A stretch of DNA of 64,000 bases, taken from Vibrio brasiliensis LMG 20546 (GTDB lineage Bacteria > Pseudomonadota > Gammaproteobacteria > Enterobacterales > Vibrionaceae). The notes below the pieces were generated by a model that saw only the letters and a program-made list of their open reading frames with translations, was not told the origin of the DNA and did no database searches. Below, piece by piece: positions 1 through 9,156 of this stretch. How positions within the stretch are numbered: position 1 is the stretch's first letter; every line of letters starts with the position of its first letter. The position numbers and the translations under genes are program-made. The DNA is taken from contig NZ_AEVS01000009.1 of the NCBI RefSeq assembly GCF_000189255.1, positions 1-64,000 on the forward strand, in the 5' to 3' direction.

Positions 1-83
1 CGAGAGGAGCTTGTGGTGAGAGAGTCGAAAGTAGCAGGCAGCGCTGGCTAATATTTAGGTTTAATTGTCTGAATTTAAAAGAA

Positions 84-110
84 AAGGGTTGACATGCACT
101 GTCAACCCTT
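84..110 (-). terminator. Intrinsic terminator downstream of xni
   Basis: A perfect 10-bp inverted repeat (AAGGGTTGAC / GTCAACCCTT, loop of 7) is followed in the leftward direction by a T-rich stretch. It would end leftward transcription from xni after the 7-bp repeat array has been copied into RNA. Nothing else recognisable was seen in positions 1-83. Confidence 0.8.
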
Positions 111-118
111 CCAAGATT

Positions 119-330
119 TTCTCGCTTCTCGCTTCTCGCTTCTCGCTTCTCGCTTCTCGCTTCTCGCTTCTCGCTTCTCGCTTCTCGCTTCTCGCTTCTC
201 GCTTCTCGCTTCTCGCTTCTCGCTTCTCGCTTCTCGCTTCTCGCTTCTCGCTTCTCGCTTCTCGCTTCTCGCTTCTCGCTTCTCGCTTCTCGCTTCTCGC
301 TTCTCGCTTCTCGCTTCTCGCTTCTCGCTT
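119..330. repeat. Tandem array of a 7-bp repeat (CTTCTCG)n
   Basis: Positions 125-327 are 29 uninterrupted, identical copies of CTTCTCG (CGAGAAG on the other strand), with partial units on both sides. The array touches the xni stop codon on one side and lies 8 bp from the terminator hairpin on the other, so it forms the 3' untranslated region of xni. Because 7 is not a multiple of 3, it reads open as a SLLASRF peptide repeat in some frames; those are not real genes. The same heptamer recurs as an inverted repeat after flhB at 46929-46964. Confidence 0.97.
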
Positions 331-1112
331 TACTCTTCTTTGTTGGGCCCGGTAAACCGAATATCTTGCAAGTTAAAGCCCAACTCCATATCTGTCTTTA
401 GTGCTGCAATTTGCTTACATTTACGCGCTGACTCTATATGCTCGTCGAGTTTCTTACGGTATTTAGCGGGTAGCTCATCACTGGCATAGGCTTGCTCGAT
501 GTTGTCAAACTGGGTCAATATCTCTTTGGCCGCTTTAGGTCCTACGCCTGGAATGCCTGGCACCTGACTTGAGCTAATTCCGGCAAGTCCCCAGTAATCG
601 GCAAGCTGATGGGGTTTAACACCAAACTCCATTTCAATAAAAGGCTCATCCAGCCAACGATGCTGGAAGTAATCACGGATTTGTAGTGTCGGTGAAAGTA
701 ACTGACAGTAGCCCTTATCTGTCGAGATGATGGTTACTTTCTCGTTGTGACTGGCTACTTTCATTGCCAGCGTAGCAACCAGATCATCCGCCTCATCACC
801 ATCAGAGAGTAGTGAGTCTATGCCAAGTTTCCACCAGGCGTCTTGAATCGCTTCCAGACCGTTCATCAGCGGCTCAGGCATAGGTTTACGATTTTCCTTG
901 TACTGTGGCAGGACCTCTGCACGCCAGCCGCGTTCCTGTAAGTGATGATCAAAGACCGCAATAATATGGGTCGGCTGTGATTCATTTAAAATTCGTTGAA
1001 TAGTACGAGAAGTGGTTGCTATGGTTCTTGCTATATCGGTTGGGTCAGGCTGCGCCGAATGGACACGGCGGATCAGGTTTAGAGCATCGATGATAACAAG
1101 ATGAATAGACAT
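330..1112 (-). CDS. xni: Xni/YgdG flap endonuclease
   Basis: The protein is about 260 residues of the 5'-3' exonuclease/FEN family and acts on branched DNA flaps in replication and repair. Visible family features are the N-terminal metal-binding Asp (LVIIDALNLI), the acidic cluster SDGDEADD, STDKGYCQL, and the helix-hairpin-helix region GIPGVGPKAAKEIL. It matches E. coli Xni in size and lacks a polymerase domain. The ATG at 1112 is preferred over a TTG nine bases upstream, although neither has a clear Shine-Dalgarno. A terminator hairpin for ppnN lies only 13 bp upstream of the ATG, so expression needs read-through or a promoter overlapping that hairpin. Confidence 0.93.
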   Translation of the reverse strand: MSIHLVIIDALNLIRRVHSAQPDPTDIARTIATTSRTIQRILNESQPTHIIAVFDHHLQERGWRAEVLPQYKENRKPMPEPLMNGLEAIQDAWWKLGIDSLLSDGDEADDLVATLAMKVASHNEKVTIISTDKGYCQLLSPTLQIRDYFQHRWLDEPFIEMEFGVKPHQLADYWGLAGISSSQVPGIPGVGPKAAKEILTQFDNIEQAYASDELPAKYRKKLDEHIESARKCKQIAALKTDMELGFNLQDIRFTGPNKEE

Positions 1113-1124
1113 AAAAATCAAAAA

Positions 1125-1147
1125 AATAAGGGCACAGGGCCCTTATT
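1125..1147 (-). terminator. Terminator between ppnN and xni
   Basis: A 9-bp perfect stem (GCCCTTATT / AATAAGGGC in plus orientation 1125-1133 and 1139-1147, loop of 5) is followed leftward by T6 and then more T residues. It lies between the ppnN stop and the xni start and should end most ppnN transcription. Confidence 0.8.
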
Positions 1148-1176
1148 GTATCGGAAGAAGCTAATATTGCCAGTGA

Positions 1177-2541
1177 CTAACTACTGGTCTTAATTTGATA
1201 GCATGGTTCGTAAGCGGTACCACCAGGTAATTTCATACGATCCTGCTCAACAAAGTCTCTCAGCAACTTATCCATTTTCTTCATCAGACTTGCGTCGCCA
1301 TCAAGGGTAAATGGACCGTGGCGTTCGATTTCTCTAATCCCTTCAGCCTTAACGTTACCGGCGACGATGCCTGAGAAGGCCTGACGCAGCGCAGCAGCTA
1401 AATTCTCAGGACGCTGGTTCATATGTAGGTCGAGGCTCGACATATTGTCGTGGGTCGGATCGAACGGGAGCTGGAACTCAGGTTCAATCTTAAGTGACCA
1501 GTTGAAGCTGTAAGCGTCGCCGGTATCTTTGCGGTACTGGCGAACATCAGCCATGCTCTGTTTCATGATTTGAGCAACCTTAGCTGGGTCATCAACAACA
1601 ATCTGGTAGTGTTTTTGTGCATCTTCACCCAGCGTATCGCCGATAAAGCGGTCGATTGAACGGAAGTACTCCTCACTCTCTTTCGGACCTGTCAGAACGA
1701 TAGGCAGCGGTTGGTCAGCATTATCCGGGTGCATCATGATGCCAAGAATGTAGAGCAGCTCTTCTGCAGTACCTGCACCGCCCGGGAAGATAACGATACC
1801 ATGAGCCATGCGAACAAAGGCTTCGAGACGCTTCTCAATGTCCGGCATGATGACCAGTTCATTAACGATTGGATTTGGCGGCTCAGCAGCAATGATTGAC
1901 GGTTCGGTCAGACCAAGGTAACGCTGCTCGTAGTAACGTTGCTTAGCATGGCCGATAGCGGCGCCTTTCATTGGCCCTTCCATCGCACCCGGTCCACAAC
2001 CGGTACAGATGTTCATCTCGCGCAGGCCTAACTCGTTACCGACCTCGCGAGTGTACTGGTATTCTGTAGGGTTAATAGAGTGACCACCCCAGCAGACTAC
2101 AAGGTTAGGCTCGATGCCCGGAGTCAGTGCGCCAGCGTTACGCAAGATGCCAAATACCAGGTTAGTAATGTGGCTCGCGTTGGTTAAGTTAAGTCGCTGG
2201 TTATCTGCAAGGTGCATGTTGACGTAAACAATGTCACGAAGCACTGAGAACAGGTGTTCCTGGATACCCTTGATGATTTCGCCATCGACAAACGCATGTT
2301 CAGGAGCGTTGTTTAGTTCAAGCTTAATCCCGCGTTCGCGGCGTACGACGTTAACATCAAAAGATTTATATTTGTCCAACAGCTCTTTGGAGTTATCGGT
2401 ATGGCTGCCCGAGTTCAGTACCGCCAGAGTACAGTTACGGTAGAGTTGGTATAGATCACTCGCAGCAGTTTTCTTAAGGCGCTCAACTTCGAGTTGAGAG
2501 AGTAAGTCCATACTGCCAGCTGGACTGATATGCGTGATCAT
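1177..2541 (-). CDS. ppnN: PpnN (YgdH) nucleotide 5'-monophosphate nucleosidase
   Basis: This LOG-family enzyme of 454 residues hydrolyses purine and pyrimidine nucleoside 5'-monophosphates to free base and ribose 5-phosphate; the E. coli enzyme is stimulated by (p)ppGpp. The LOG signature is visible as [17 protein letters not shown], a [14 protein letters not shown] loop and [14 protein letters not shown]. The N-terminus [18 protein letters not shown] matches E. coli almost residue for residue. It fixes the ATG at 2541, which has a strong AGGAGG seven bases upstream; the upstream extension MFKEVT is not real. The gene has its own terminator. Confidence 0.95.
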   Translation of the reverse strand: MITHISPAGSMDLLSQLEVERLKKTAASDLYQLYRNCTLAVLNSGSHTDNSKELLDKYKSFDVNVVRRERGIKLELNNAPEHAFVDGEIIKGIQEHLFSVLRDIVYVNMHLADNQRLNLTNASHITNLVFGILRNAGALTPGIEPNLVVCWGGHSINPTEYQYTREVGNELGLREMNICTGCGPGAMEGPMKGAAIGHAKQRYYEQRYLGLTEPSIIAAEPPNPIVNELVIMPDIEKRLEAFVRMAHGIVIFPGGAGTAEELLYILGIMMHPDNADQPLPIVLTGPKESEEYFRSIDRFIGDTLGEDAQKHYQIVVDDPAKVAQIMKQSMADVRQYRKDTGDAYSFNWSLKIEPEFQLPFDPTHDNMSSLDLHMNQRPENLAAALRQAFSGIVAGNVKAEGIREIERHGPFTLDGDASLMKKMDKLLRDFVEQDRMKLPGGTAYEPCYQIKTSS

Positions 2542-2741
2542 AGTGACCTCCTTGAACAATTCACACTCAAGTTGAGTGCTTTATCGTTGTTATTCTTGTC
2601 CTTCCACGCTGCTAATTAGTCATGCTTAGTGAGCAACGGTCTTTTAAGCTTAGCAGGTTTTTGATGATAAGAAAGCTAACTGTTTGATATATATAGATCA
2701 ATCACAGTTTAAAACGAGTGGCAGGGATGGAGGTCGGAGGG

Positions 2742-4307
2742 TTAGCGCCAGACGAGCTGGTTCTTACCAATGCTTTTTGCCTCATTAAGGCATAAGTTTA
2801 TGCGCTCCAGAACTTCTTCTGGCGTATCCGAGTCTTTAAATGCGGTGCTCGCCGCCGATAGGGTAATCGTCAGGTTGCGGTCACGGAATTTGAATGGCAG
2901 TTTGGATACCTGAGTCTGAATGGTCTGAATCAGGTTAAATGCATCAGTATCATTCACTTCAGGCAGTAGCAGAATGAACTCTTCACCAGAAAAACGGGCG
3001 ACAGTGTCTGTGTCCTGAAGTTCTTTTTTGATGGTTCTAGCAATGATTTTCAGCGCTTTATCACCGGCAGCGTAGCCAAAGCTATCGTTGATTGCCTTAA
3101 ACCCGTCAATATCAAGCAGGACAATACGTAAGCAGTGTTGAGCACGAATCCAGCGGCGGTACTCTAACTCTAGTCTGTCAGTAAAGGCAGCTCGGTTATA
3201 GACCTTGGTCAGAGGGTCGAGCAGCATTCTCTGTGCCTGATCTTCTAAACGACGACGGTAATCCTGAGTAACCTCATATAAGGCTTCGAGTTGATTCTTG
3301 CCATAGTCCATGCGATCCAGTAACGCTTGCTCACGTTGTTCGGCGTGCTTGAGACGCTCAGTTAATGAGTTAAGCTGCGCGAGTAGTGGATTCACCTGAG
3401 TTTTCAGTGACTCGAGATCTTTCGCGCCAGTAACTTTTGCCTGAGTATCATTGAGCAGTTCAGTCAGCTCGCCGCTCATCTCCTGGCGGTGGTCGAAATA
3501 ACTGTGGGATTGCTGGACGTTTTGTGCTGAACTTTTTAGTGAAGAGGACAGCGATGCGTTGACTTGCTCAAGGAACTGCTCTGAAGTCTTACGCTCATAA
3601 TGCGTTCCTTCAATCACTAGTTTGAGAGTCTGGAGCGTCATCTCAAGTAAAACGTGGCTGTTAACCCCTATCAGTAGCTTGGCACGAATATCAGCCAACA
3701 GATCACCAGATTCACCTTCAAAATCGAGCTCAGTGATCAAGTGCTGTAACTCTTCAGAAAGTCTTAACAGCAATTCACGGTCGGAACTGCTCGATATCTG
3801 ATTAATACTGAATTCTGGATTGGAAGTAATGATTTTGACTGAGCGTTCATAGAGCCCAAGTAAACGTAGCGCTTGTTCTGCTTTAGAGTGTTCAAGGCCG
3901 CTTGAGTAACTGAGCAGATCACGTAGATCGCGTTTAATCTTAGCTGGCAGGCCAGTAAGACGCAGCAGCGTTTCGCCACTGTGCTTTATTTGCGTATCTA
4001 AATGTTCTGTCTGTTTTTCCATAGCCAAGCCTTGTTGTTTAAGCAAGCGTTCTAATACCGCTAGCTTAGGTATTAGTGTACTGACGTCTTGTTGTTGCTC
4101 GATAGCTTGTTTTAATTCTATTAGACCCGTCTGTAATCGAGGGTTTTCACTTTTATAGGCGTTACTAAGCGACGCAATGATGCGTTGGAGTACCTTTTGC
4201 TCTCGTTTAAATTTGAACGAGGTATCCCTTTGTGTCAATCGAACTTGTTCCAATTGAGATTTCAGGTTGTGCAACTGTGACTGAAGATCTTGTTCGAGAA
4301 CGCCCAT
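2742..4307 (-). CDS. GGDEF-domain diguanylate cyclase with long coiled-coil N-terminus
   Basis: The protein has 521 residues. Residues 1 to about 350 are predicted mostly alpha-helical and coiled-coil, with no signal peptide or membrane segment, so it is cytoplasmic. Residues about 355-520 are a GGDEF domain (DPLTKVYNR start, IDGFKAINDSFGYAAGDKAL). The active loop is SGEEF, a permitted variant, so synthesis of c-di-GMP is likely. The inhibitory RxxD site five residues upstream is QDTD, so product feedback may be lost. It sits between ppnN and the TPR/GGDEF-like gene, all on one strand. The helical N-terminus recalls cyclases recruited to poles by FimV-type hubs, but that link is inference. 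Confidence 0.9.
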   Translation of the reverse strand: MGVLEQDLQSQLHNLKSQLEQVRLTQRDTSFKFKREQKVLQRIIASLSNAYKSENPRLQTGLIELKQAIEQQQDVSTLIPKLAVLERLLKQQGLAMEKQTEHLDTQIKHSGETLLRLTGLPAKIKRDLRDLLSYSSGLEHSKAEQALRLLGLYERSVKIITSNPEFSINQISSSSDRELLLRLSEELQHLITELDFEGESGDLLADIRAKLLIGVNSHVLLEMTLQTLKLVIEGTHYERKTSEQFLEQVNASLSSSLKSSAQNVQQSHSYFDHRQEMSGELTELLNDTQAKVTGAKDLESLKTQVNPLLAQLNSLTERLKHAEQREQALLDRMDYGKNQLEALYEVTQDYRRRLEDQAQRMLLDPLTKVYNRAAFTDRLELEYRRWIRAQHCLRIVLLDIDGFKAINDSFGYAAGDKALKIIARTIKKELQDTDTVARFSGEEFILLLPEVNDTDAFNLIQTIQTQVSKLPFKFRDRNLTITLSAASTAFKDSDTPEEVLERINLCLNEAKSIGKNQLVWR

Positions 4308-4410
4308 GAAAATATAAACTTAAAGATGGAATCTATTTTATTAATTAATCTGTCGATAATATCAAATAAAACGGGTGCGTCACGACTTACCACGTTTGAT
4401 TGACGAGCTT

Positions 4411-6681
4411 TTACTCATCTTTTAGTAGTTTTTTGATGCTGTCCTCATTCTTGAACGATGAGTGTACTTTTATTAGCCCCTGGTTGATTGAATGCTTGCA
4501 CGCCTTGCGGATATTACCAGTGGCTAAACTTGCAGCAGGAGCATTTTCAATTGCCTTGAGATAGACCCACTGGCTTGAATGCTCTTTCATACTCAAGGTG
4601 CGAGCTGTGCTGGTTGACATTAATAGCACATCAATTAGTTCCTTATCATTAACCGCGGTATAGGCTCTTGGCAGGAACGGGTAGTCCGCCATACCAATCC
4701 GGATAACACGGTTAAGGCTCCTTTGTGGTTTAAAGTCCATGATCCATTGTTGGATCTTTTCGAACACCACTTCAGGGTCGGTAGCATCCTTACCATTGGG
4801 CTCAATATAGAGCAGGTTAGCATCAGAAAAGTGGTAGATACGAGCCGGATGTTCCACTCGCTCTTTTAAGTAATCACCAAATGCCCGCTCAAGTTTCAGA
4901 CCTTCTTGATAACCATGTTGAAGGTACATATTACGCAGGAATGGTACGTCAATCATAACAAAGCGCAGACGGTCATTCAGCGGTTCATGAATCAGTTCAC
5001 CGACATGCCATTTTTCAAACTTGTGACTGCTCTCTTCAAGCGACGCAGGCAATTTAGCATTGAGCATACGTAAATTTTTCAATCCAGAACGGGAATGGGT
5101 GTAGAGATCGTCGTTAAGTTCATCCAACTCATCTTTCTGAACATTGATTACGTGACCACGGCGCATCAGGAAGATGAATAGCAGGGCACAGAGGATGAAC
5201 AGAGTGAAGGTAATGTTCTGGAACTTACGATACTCGTTGTGTGTTCTCTCCAGTTGTTCTTGCTGGCCATTAAGATGAAGAGTCTGTTCGACAAACTCCT
5301 TCTGTTGACGAAACGCATCTTCACTAATTAAATCAAGCTCTTGCTGCTCAATGGTTGCCAGCGAGTTGTACTGTTCAAGATACTCAAGAGCAAGCTTGTA
5401 CTGCTTATCAAGTTCGTAGCCAAGGTACAGTAACTGATAGGCAGATTTTTGGGTGCTGATATCTTGCTGCTGTTCCGCTATCTCTAGAGCGTTACGAGCT
5501 TTAGTAATTACCTTTTGAGGCTCTTTTTTATGCAAAGCCAGGCCAGATTCAAGCAAAAATGCGTAAGATTTTAAGCGTGGAATATCGGCATAGTTGAGCA
5601 GTTCTTGCGCTCGATCCAGATACTGCTCCGCAAGGGGGTAATTGACCAGATGCAGGTAGGTCGCTGCAAGAGAAATACGAATCTCAATCACACTTTCAAT
5701 ATTGTTCTGCATTCGCTCATGATCCATAGCATTGAAGTAGTGGACCAGAGCTAAATTGTATTTTGCCTGTTGAAAGTAGATGTCGCCCATGCTTTTCAGT
5801 ATTGGCGCCAGAACAGGGGAGTTTTGATAATTGTCGAAAAAGTCAGCCGCCTGAGAGTAGTGGTCATTGGCTTTGTCCAATACCTTACGCTCGTAAAACA
5901 GTTGGCCGAGAATTTGGTTTACTTCGGCTAATTGACGAGCAGAGTCAGTTTCAATTGCCTTCCAGTAACTCATTAACAGCTCAGACAGGGCACGGTTGTA
6001 CTTCTTGTTAGCAAGTAAGTGTTTACCAACCGTAGTATGGTACTCAATCCAGGTGTGGATGGACTTAGCACTTTCCACATAGGGTTTGGCCGCAAGGTAG
6101 TATTGATCGGCAATACTAATCTCACCTTCTTTCGAAGCAATAGCCGCTTTAAGCATGGTGATGTTGTACTTGAGACCGCGAGCGAGTTGCTGAGCATTAT
6201 CTATCTGACCGAACTCTTGCTCGATTTGCGACAGCGCTTCTCGTGCTTTTATTGCGTTACCATCGATCAGCCAGTTGATGCGGATTTCAACCAGTTTAGT
6301 TTCGACCAGTAAATAAGGCAGTTTGTACGTTTCAGCCAGTGCTTTGGCTTCTTGTAAGTACTTTTGAGCGCCATGCAGGTTGCCGATATTGAATTCAGCG
6401 CGCGCCAGAATACGTAATGCATCTATAGTGCTCCCCGGAGTTCGGGTGCGACCATCTGTCTCATCGCGGGAAATACCTGATGGGCTCTGCTCAGTTTTGT
6501 CTGATAAGGTACGCTGGTTCAGATAGTTAGTCGCCAGTTGTTTCGCTTGTTTGGGAACAATGTTGACCAGACTGTTTGCTTCATTCAGTGATGGCGAAGA
6601 GTAAATCGTACTCGCCATCAATGGTGAAGACACCATTAGCAGTAAAGTGCACAAATAGTGTTTCCAGCGTATCGTTATCAT
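4411..6681 (-). CDS. TPR membrane protein with degenerate GGDEF-like domain
   Basis: The 756-residue protein begins with a signal peptide (to about MASTIYS). A long TPR-type helical repeat region covers about residues 90-450, for example ALSELLMSYWKAIE and KYNLALVHYFNAMDHE, and is predicted to be periplasmic. One membrane helix lies near residues 487-508 (NITFTLFILCALLFIFLMRR). The cytoplasmic C-terminus resembles GGDEF in layout (HSRSGLKNLRMLN in place of DxLTGLxNR) but has FSDANLLY where GG(D/E)EF should be. It is therefore predicted to be catalytically inactive and to act as a sensor or scaffold. It starts 12 bp after queF with AGGA upstream, so the two genes are probably co-transcribed. 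The gene is broadly present in vibrios without an assigned role. Confidence 0.85.
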   Translation of the reverse strand: MITIRWKHYLCTLLLMVSSPLMASTIYSSPSLNEANSLVNIVPKQAKQLATNYLNQRTLSDKTEQSPSGISRDETDGRTRTPGSTIDALRILARAEFNIGNLHGAQKYLQEAKALAETYKLPYLLVETKLVEIRINWLIDGNAIKAREALSQIEQEFGQIDNAQQLARGLKYNITMLKAAIASKEGEISIADQYYLAAKPYVESAKSIHTWIEYHTTVGKHLLANKKYNRALSELLMSYWKAIETDSARQLAEVNQILGQLFYERKVLDKANDHYSQAADFFDNYQNSPVLAPILKSMGDIYFQQAKYNLALVHYFNAMDHERMQNNIESVIEIRISLAATYLHLVNYPLAEQYLDRAQELLNYADIPRLKSYAFLLESGLALHKKEPQKVITKARNALEIAEQQQDISTQKSAYQLLYLGYELDKQYKLALEYLEQYNSLATIEQQELDLISEDAFRQQKEFVEQTLHLNGQQEQLERTHNEYRKFQNITFTLFILCALLFIFLMRRGHVINVQKDELDELNDDLYTHSRSGLKNLRMLNAKLPASLEESSHKFEKWHVGELIHEPLNDRLRFVMIDVPFLRNMYLQHGYQEGLKLERAFGDYLKERVEHPARIYHFSDANLLYIEPNGKDATDPEVVFEKIQQWIMDFKPQRSLNRVIRIGMADYPFLPRAYTAVNDKELIDVLLMSTSTARTLSMKEHSSQWVYLKAIENAPAASLATGNIRKACKHSINQGLIKVHSSFKNEDSIKKLLKDE

Positions 6682-6693
6682 CCTGAGTACTTC

Positions 6694-7539
6694 CTATTGG
6701 CGAGCCATACGTTGATTGTGGTTAGGCTGCCCATTAACGTTAGAACGGTATGGGTTGATGTCCAGACCACCACGGCGCGTGTAACGTGCGTATACGGTTA
6801 ATGACTCAGGCTGACAAAACTCCATGATGTCAGTGAAGATTCGTTCAACACACTGCTCGTGGAATTCGTTATGTTCGCGGAACGAAACGATGTAGCGCAG
6901 AAGTGCCTCACGGTCGATTTGCTTACCTTTGTATTGAATTTCAACACTGCCCCAGTCAGGCTGGTTAGTAATCAGACAGTTCGATTTCAATAAGTGACTA
7001 TGTAAGCTCTCTTCAACAATGTCGCCAGTCGCAGCGCCTTGAATAAGAGTACGATCAAAGTCGTAGCTGGTGATCTCGATATCCTGATCGTCAATGCAAT
7101 CGCCATCCATAGTGACAACAACAGAATCGGTGTAGTCAACGACTGAACGAATAGTTACCGAAACTTCTTCGCCAGCGCAGTGAGACAAATCTTTTACTAA
7201 TGCTCGCTCAACCTCATCCCAGCTCGCAAATCGAGTTTGATTAAAGCTATTCAGGTAAAGTTTGAACGATTTTGACTCAATCAAGTTAGTGCTGGTCGCG
7301 GGAATGGAAACCTCGCCAATCGCAACTTGAGGTAATCCTTTTTCGTTTAGCCAAGAGAGCTCATACAGAGTCCAGATATCGCAGCCCTGAAACGGTAGAG
7401 TATCACCCAGATCGAGGTCGTCGCGGTTAAGACTACGAGGTACGGGTTGAAGTAAGCTTGGGTCGTACTGGTTTGAATACTCAGTCTTTTGACCTAAGGT
7501 TAGGCCCGCTAGCTCTTTAGCGTCAGAATATTTGCTCAT
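6694..7539 (-). CDS. queF: QueF, NADPH-dependent preQ0 reductase
   Basis: QueF reduces the nitrile of 7-cyano-7-deazaguanine (preQ0) to preQ1, a late step of queuosine synthesis for tRNA wobble positions. At 281 residues it is the long, tandem T-fold form of gammaproteobacteria. The catalytic Cys lies at about residue 188 in [19 protein letters not shown], followed by [16 protein letters not shown] and the C-terminal [15 protein letters not shown]. It diverges from syd and leads a leftward operon with the TPR/GGDEF-like gene. Confidence 0.97.
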   Translation of the reverse strand: MSKYSDAKELAGLTLGQKTEYSNQYDPSLLQPVPRSLNRDDLDLGDTLPFQGCDIWTLYELSWLNEKGLPQVAIGEVSIPATSTNLIESKSFKLYLNSFNQTRFASWDEVERALVKDLSHCAGEEVSVTIRSVVDYTDSVVVTMDGDCIDDQDIEITSYDFDRTLIQGAATGDIVEESLHSHLLKSNCLITNQPDWGSVEIQYKGKQIDREALLRYIVSFREHNEFHEQCVERIFTDIMEFCQPESLTVYARYTRRGGLDINPYRSNVNGQPNHNQRMARQ

Positions 7540-7621
7540 ACTTTTGTTCGTTTTCTATTAGAATGTCGAGAATTTTACGCAATCCCGCTGTTAAAAGCGA
7601 ATATTCATGTTGGAGAATCTA

Positions 7622-8167
7622 ATGGCTGATAGTGCTTTACAAGCGTTACTCTCATTTAGTGAAAAATACCGTCAGGCACACTTAGATGCACTGGGACATT
7701 TACCGACCAGCAGCGAGCTGGTGGATTTGGTATCGCCTTGTGTCGAAACAAAAAGTGCCGATTCGGTAGAGTGGCAGGCTTGTCAGCGAGAAACGCCGGC
7801 AGATTTTACTAACGTTGAAAACGGTATCGAGCTAACTTTGCACCAAGATATCAAAACCTTCTACGGCTCTCAGTACAGTGCTGATATGGAGGCAACGTGG
7901 CAAGGTAATGAGCTGACGTTACTTCAGGTCTGGAGCGATGATGATTTTGTGCGTCTTCAGGAAAACATTCTTGGTCACCTGGTGACTCAGCGCCGACTAA
8001 AACTCAAGCCTACTGTTTTCATTGCGGCAACAGACGCTGAACTGGACGTAATCTCGATTTGTAACCTGTCTGGTAACGTGATTCTGGAACGTTTAGGCAC
8101 TGACAAGCGTGATGTTCTGGCACAAGATATCAGTGAGTTCTTAGCTAACCTAGAGCCTGTGGTGTAA
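7622..8167 (+). CDS. syd: Syd, SecY-interacting protein
   Basis: Syd is a small acidic cytoplasmic protein that binds SecY and checks defective SecYEG translocons. The start is placed at the ATG at 7622 ([17 protein letters not shown]), giving 181 residues, the usual length. A GGAG lies seven bases upstream, and the in-frame ATG at 7607 adds five unconserved residues. The conserved core includes [21 protein letters not shown]. It is followed two bases later by the zinc-ribbon gene and is divergent from queF, the order normal for vibrios. Confidence 0.94.
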   Translation: MADSALQALLSFSEKYRQAHLDALGHLPTSSELVDLVSPCVETKSADSVEWQACQRETPADFTNVENGIELTLHQDIKTFYGSQYSADMEATWQGNELTLLQVWSDDDFVRLQENILGHLVTQRRLKLKPTVFIAATDAELDVISICNLSGNVILERLGTDKRDVLAQDISEFLANLEPVV

Positions 8168-8169
8168 CC

Positions 8170-8946
8170 ATGTACGTTGTTGAACTTCAGTTCGAGTGTT
8201 TCGATAACACCACAATTACCGCAGTTGATAAGGCGATTAATGGTTTGATGGACGCACTGCGTTACAACGGCCAGGTGCTAGGGCGTGAATTCCCTATTGT
8301 GATGGGTGAGGGCGAATTTTACGTACGTGTAGTCTGTCCTGAACAAGACAGTTTGCACCCGAGCTACCATTCAGACTTTGTAAAAGTTTGCTTAAATCGT
8401 CTGACAGAAGCGTGCTTGTTGGCGCCTAAAATGCGCCTGCTTGGCCGAGATCTGAATTCGGAACAGGCCGCAGAGCAAGAGGCACCGAGCTGGCAGGTGC
8501 TTTACACCACATATGTTCACACCTGCTCACCACTGCGTAGTGGCGAAACCCTTTTACCGATTCCACTTTACCGCAATGACCCAACTCTCAACGGTGACCA
8601 TAAAGCGGTGATCAAGTGGCAAACTGAGTGGCAGGCGTGTGATGAAATTCAGATGGCTGGTGGTTGCAGAGCAGAGCATGCAGCATTGCATGAGATTTGT
8701 GAAACTGACAGTGTGCTATTCAAACGTGGCTGGGATTTACGCGGTCGAATTGAATACATCACTAAGATCCCTACTTACTACTACCAATATCGTGTCGGTG
8801 GTAAGAGTCTAGCGGAAGAGAAGGAGCGTAAGTGCCCTAAGTGTGGCGGTGAGTGGTTACTCGATGAGCCTCTACACGATATCTTTTACTTCAAATGCGA
8901 TGATTGCCGAATCGTCTCTAACATCTCTTGGGACCACATCAAGTAG
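8170..8946 (+). CDS. DUF2310 zinc-ribbon protein
   Basis: This 258-residue protein has a C-terminal zinc ribbon made of two Cys pairs, CPKCGGEW and KCDDC, spaced by about 20 residues. The rest matches the DUF2310 family of gammaproteobacteria, described as zinc-ribbon, possibly nucleic-acid-binding proteins. No catalytic motif is evident. It starts two bases after syd, so the two are translated from one message, and it ends just before a bidirectional terminator. Family assignment is firm; function is unknown. Confidence 0.88.
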   Translation: MYVVELQFECFDNTTITAVDKAINGLMDALRYNGQVLGREFPIVMGEGEFYVRVVCPEQDSLHPSYHSDFVKVCLNRLTEACLLAPKMRLLGRDLNSEQAAEQEAPSWQVLYTTYVHTCSPLRSGETLLPIPLYRNDPTLNGDHKAVIKWQTEWQACDEIQMAGGCRAEHAALHEICETDSVLFKRGWDLRGRIEYITKIPTYYYQYRVGGKSLAEEKERKCPKCGGEWLLDEPLHDIFYFKCDDCRIVSNISWDHIK

Positions 8947-8962
8947 TGGTTTAGCCGACAAT

Positions 8963-8993
8963 AAAAAGACCCGCAGTTATTGCGGGTCTTTTT
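8963..8993. terminator. Bidirectional terminator between DUF2310 and DUF2897 genes
   Basis: A 13-bp perfect stem (AAAAAGACCCGCA / TGCGGGTCTTTTT, loop of 5) has T runs on both sides. It serves the plus-strand syd operon. On the minus strand it overlaps the last five codons and the stop of the DUF2897 gene. Confidence 0.92.
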
Positions 8994-9156
8994 CGTTGTG
9001 ATTCTCGGTTTTGCTCTCTGACTCTTTTGGTGAATCAGGCTTTTTGTCCATCTGACCAAACTTCATTTTGGCGGTGTACTTTAGCGCGGCAATGTTACCA
9101 ATGATGACACTAAGAACAATAAAGATGATAACCCAAGGGTTGGTAAGAAGTTCCAT
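8977..9156 (-). CDS. DUF2897 small membrane protein
   Basis: This 59-residue protein starts at the ATG at 9156 (MELLTNPWVIIFIVLSVIIGNIA). It has one N-terminal membrane helix followed by a short charged tail (KKPDSPKESESKTENHNEKD). The size and the NPWV...GNIAALK pattern fit DUF2897, a family of unknown role. The start overlaps the stop of the upstream M15 peptidase gene by one base (TGATG), so translation is coupled. The last codons form one arm of the terminator. Confidence 0.82.
   Translation of the reverse strand: MELLTNPWVIIFIVLSVIIGNIAALKYTAKMKFGQMDKKPDSPKESESKTENHNEKDPQ

Noticed and set aside
119-330. CRISPR array
   Set aside because: Units are 7 bp with no spacers and no cas genes nearby.
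65-355. Open frames encoding SLLASRF repeats across the 7-bp array
   Set aside because: They exist only because the repeat unit has no stop codon in these frames; there is no ribosome binding site and no conserved protein.
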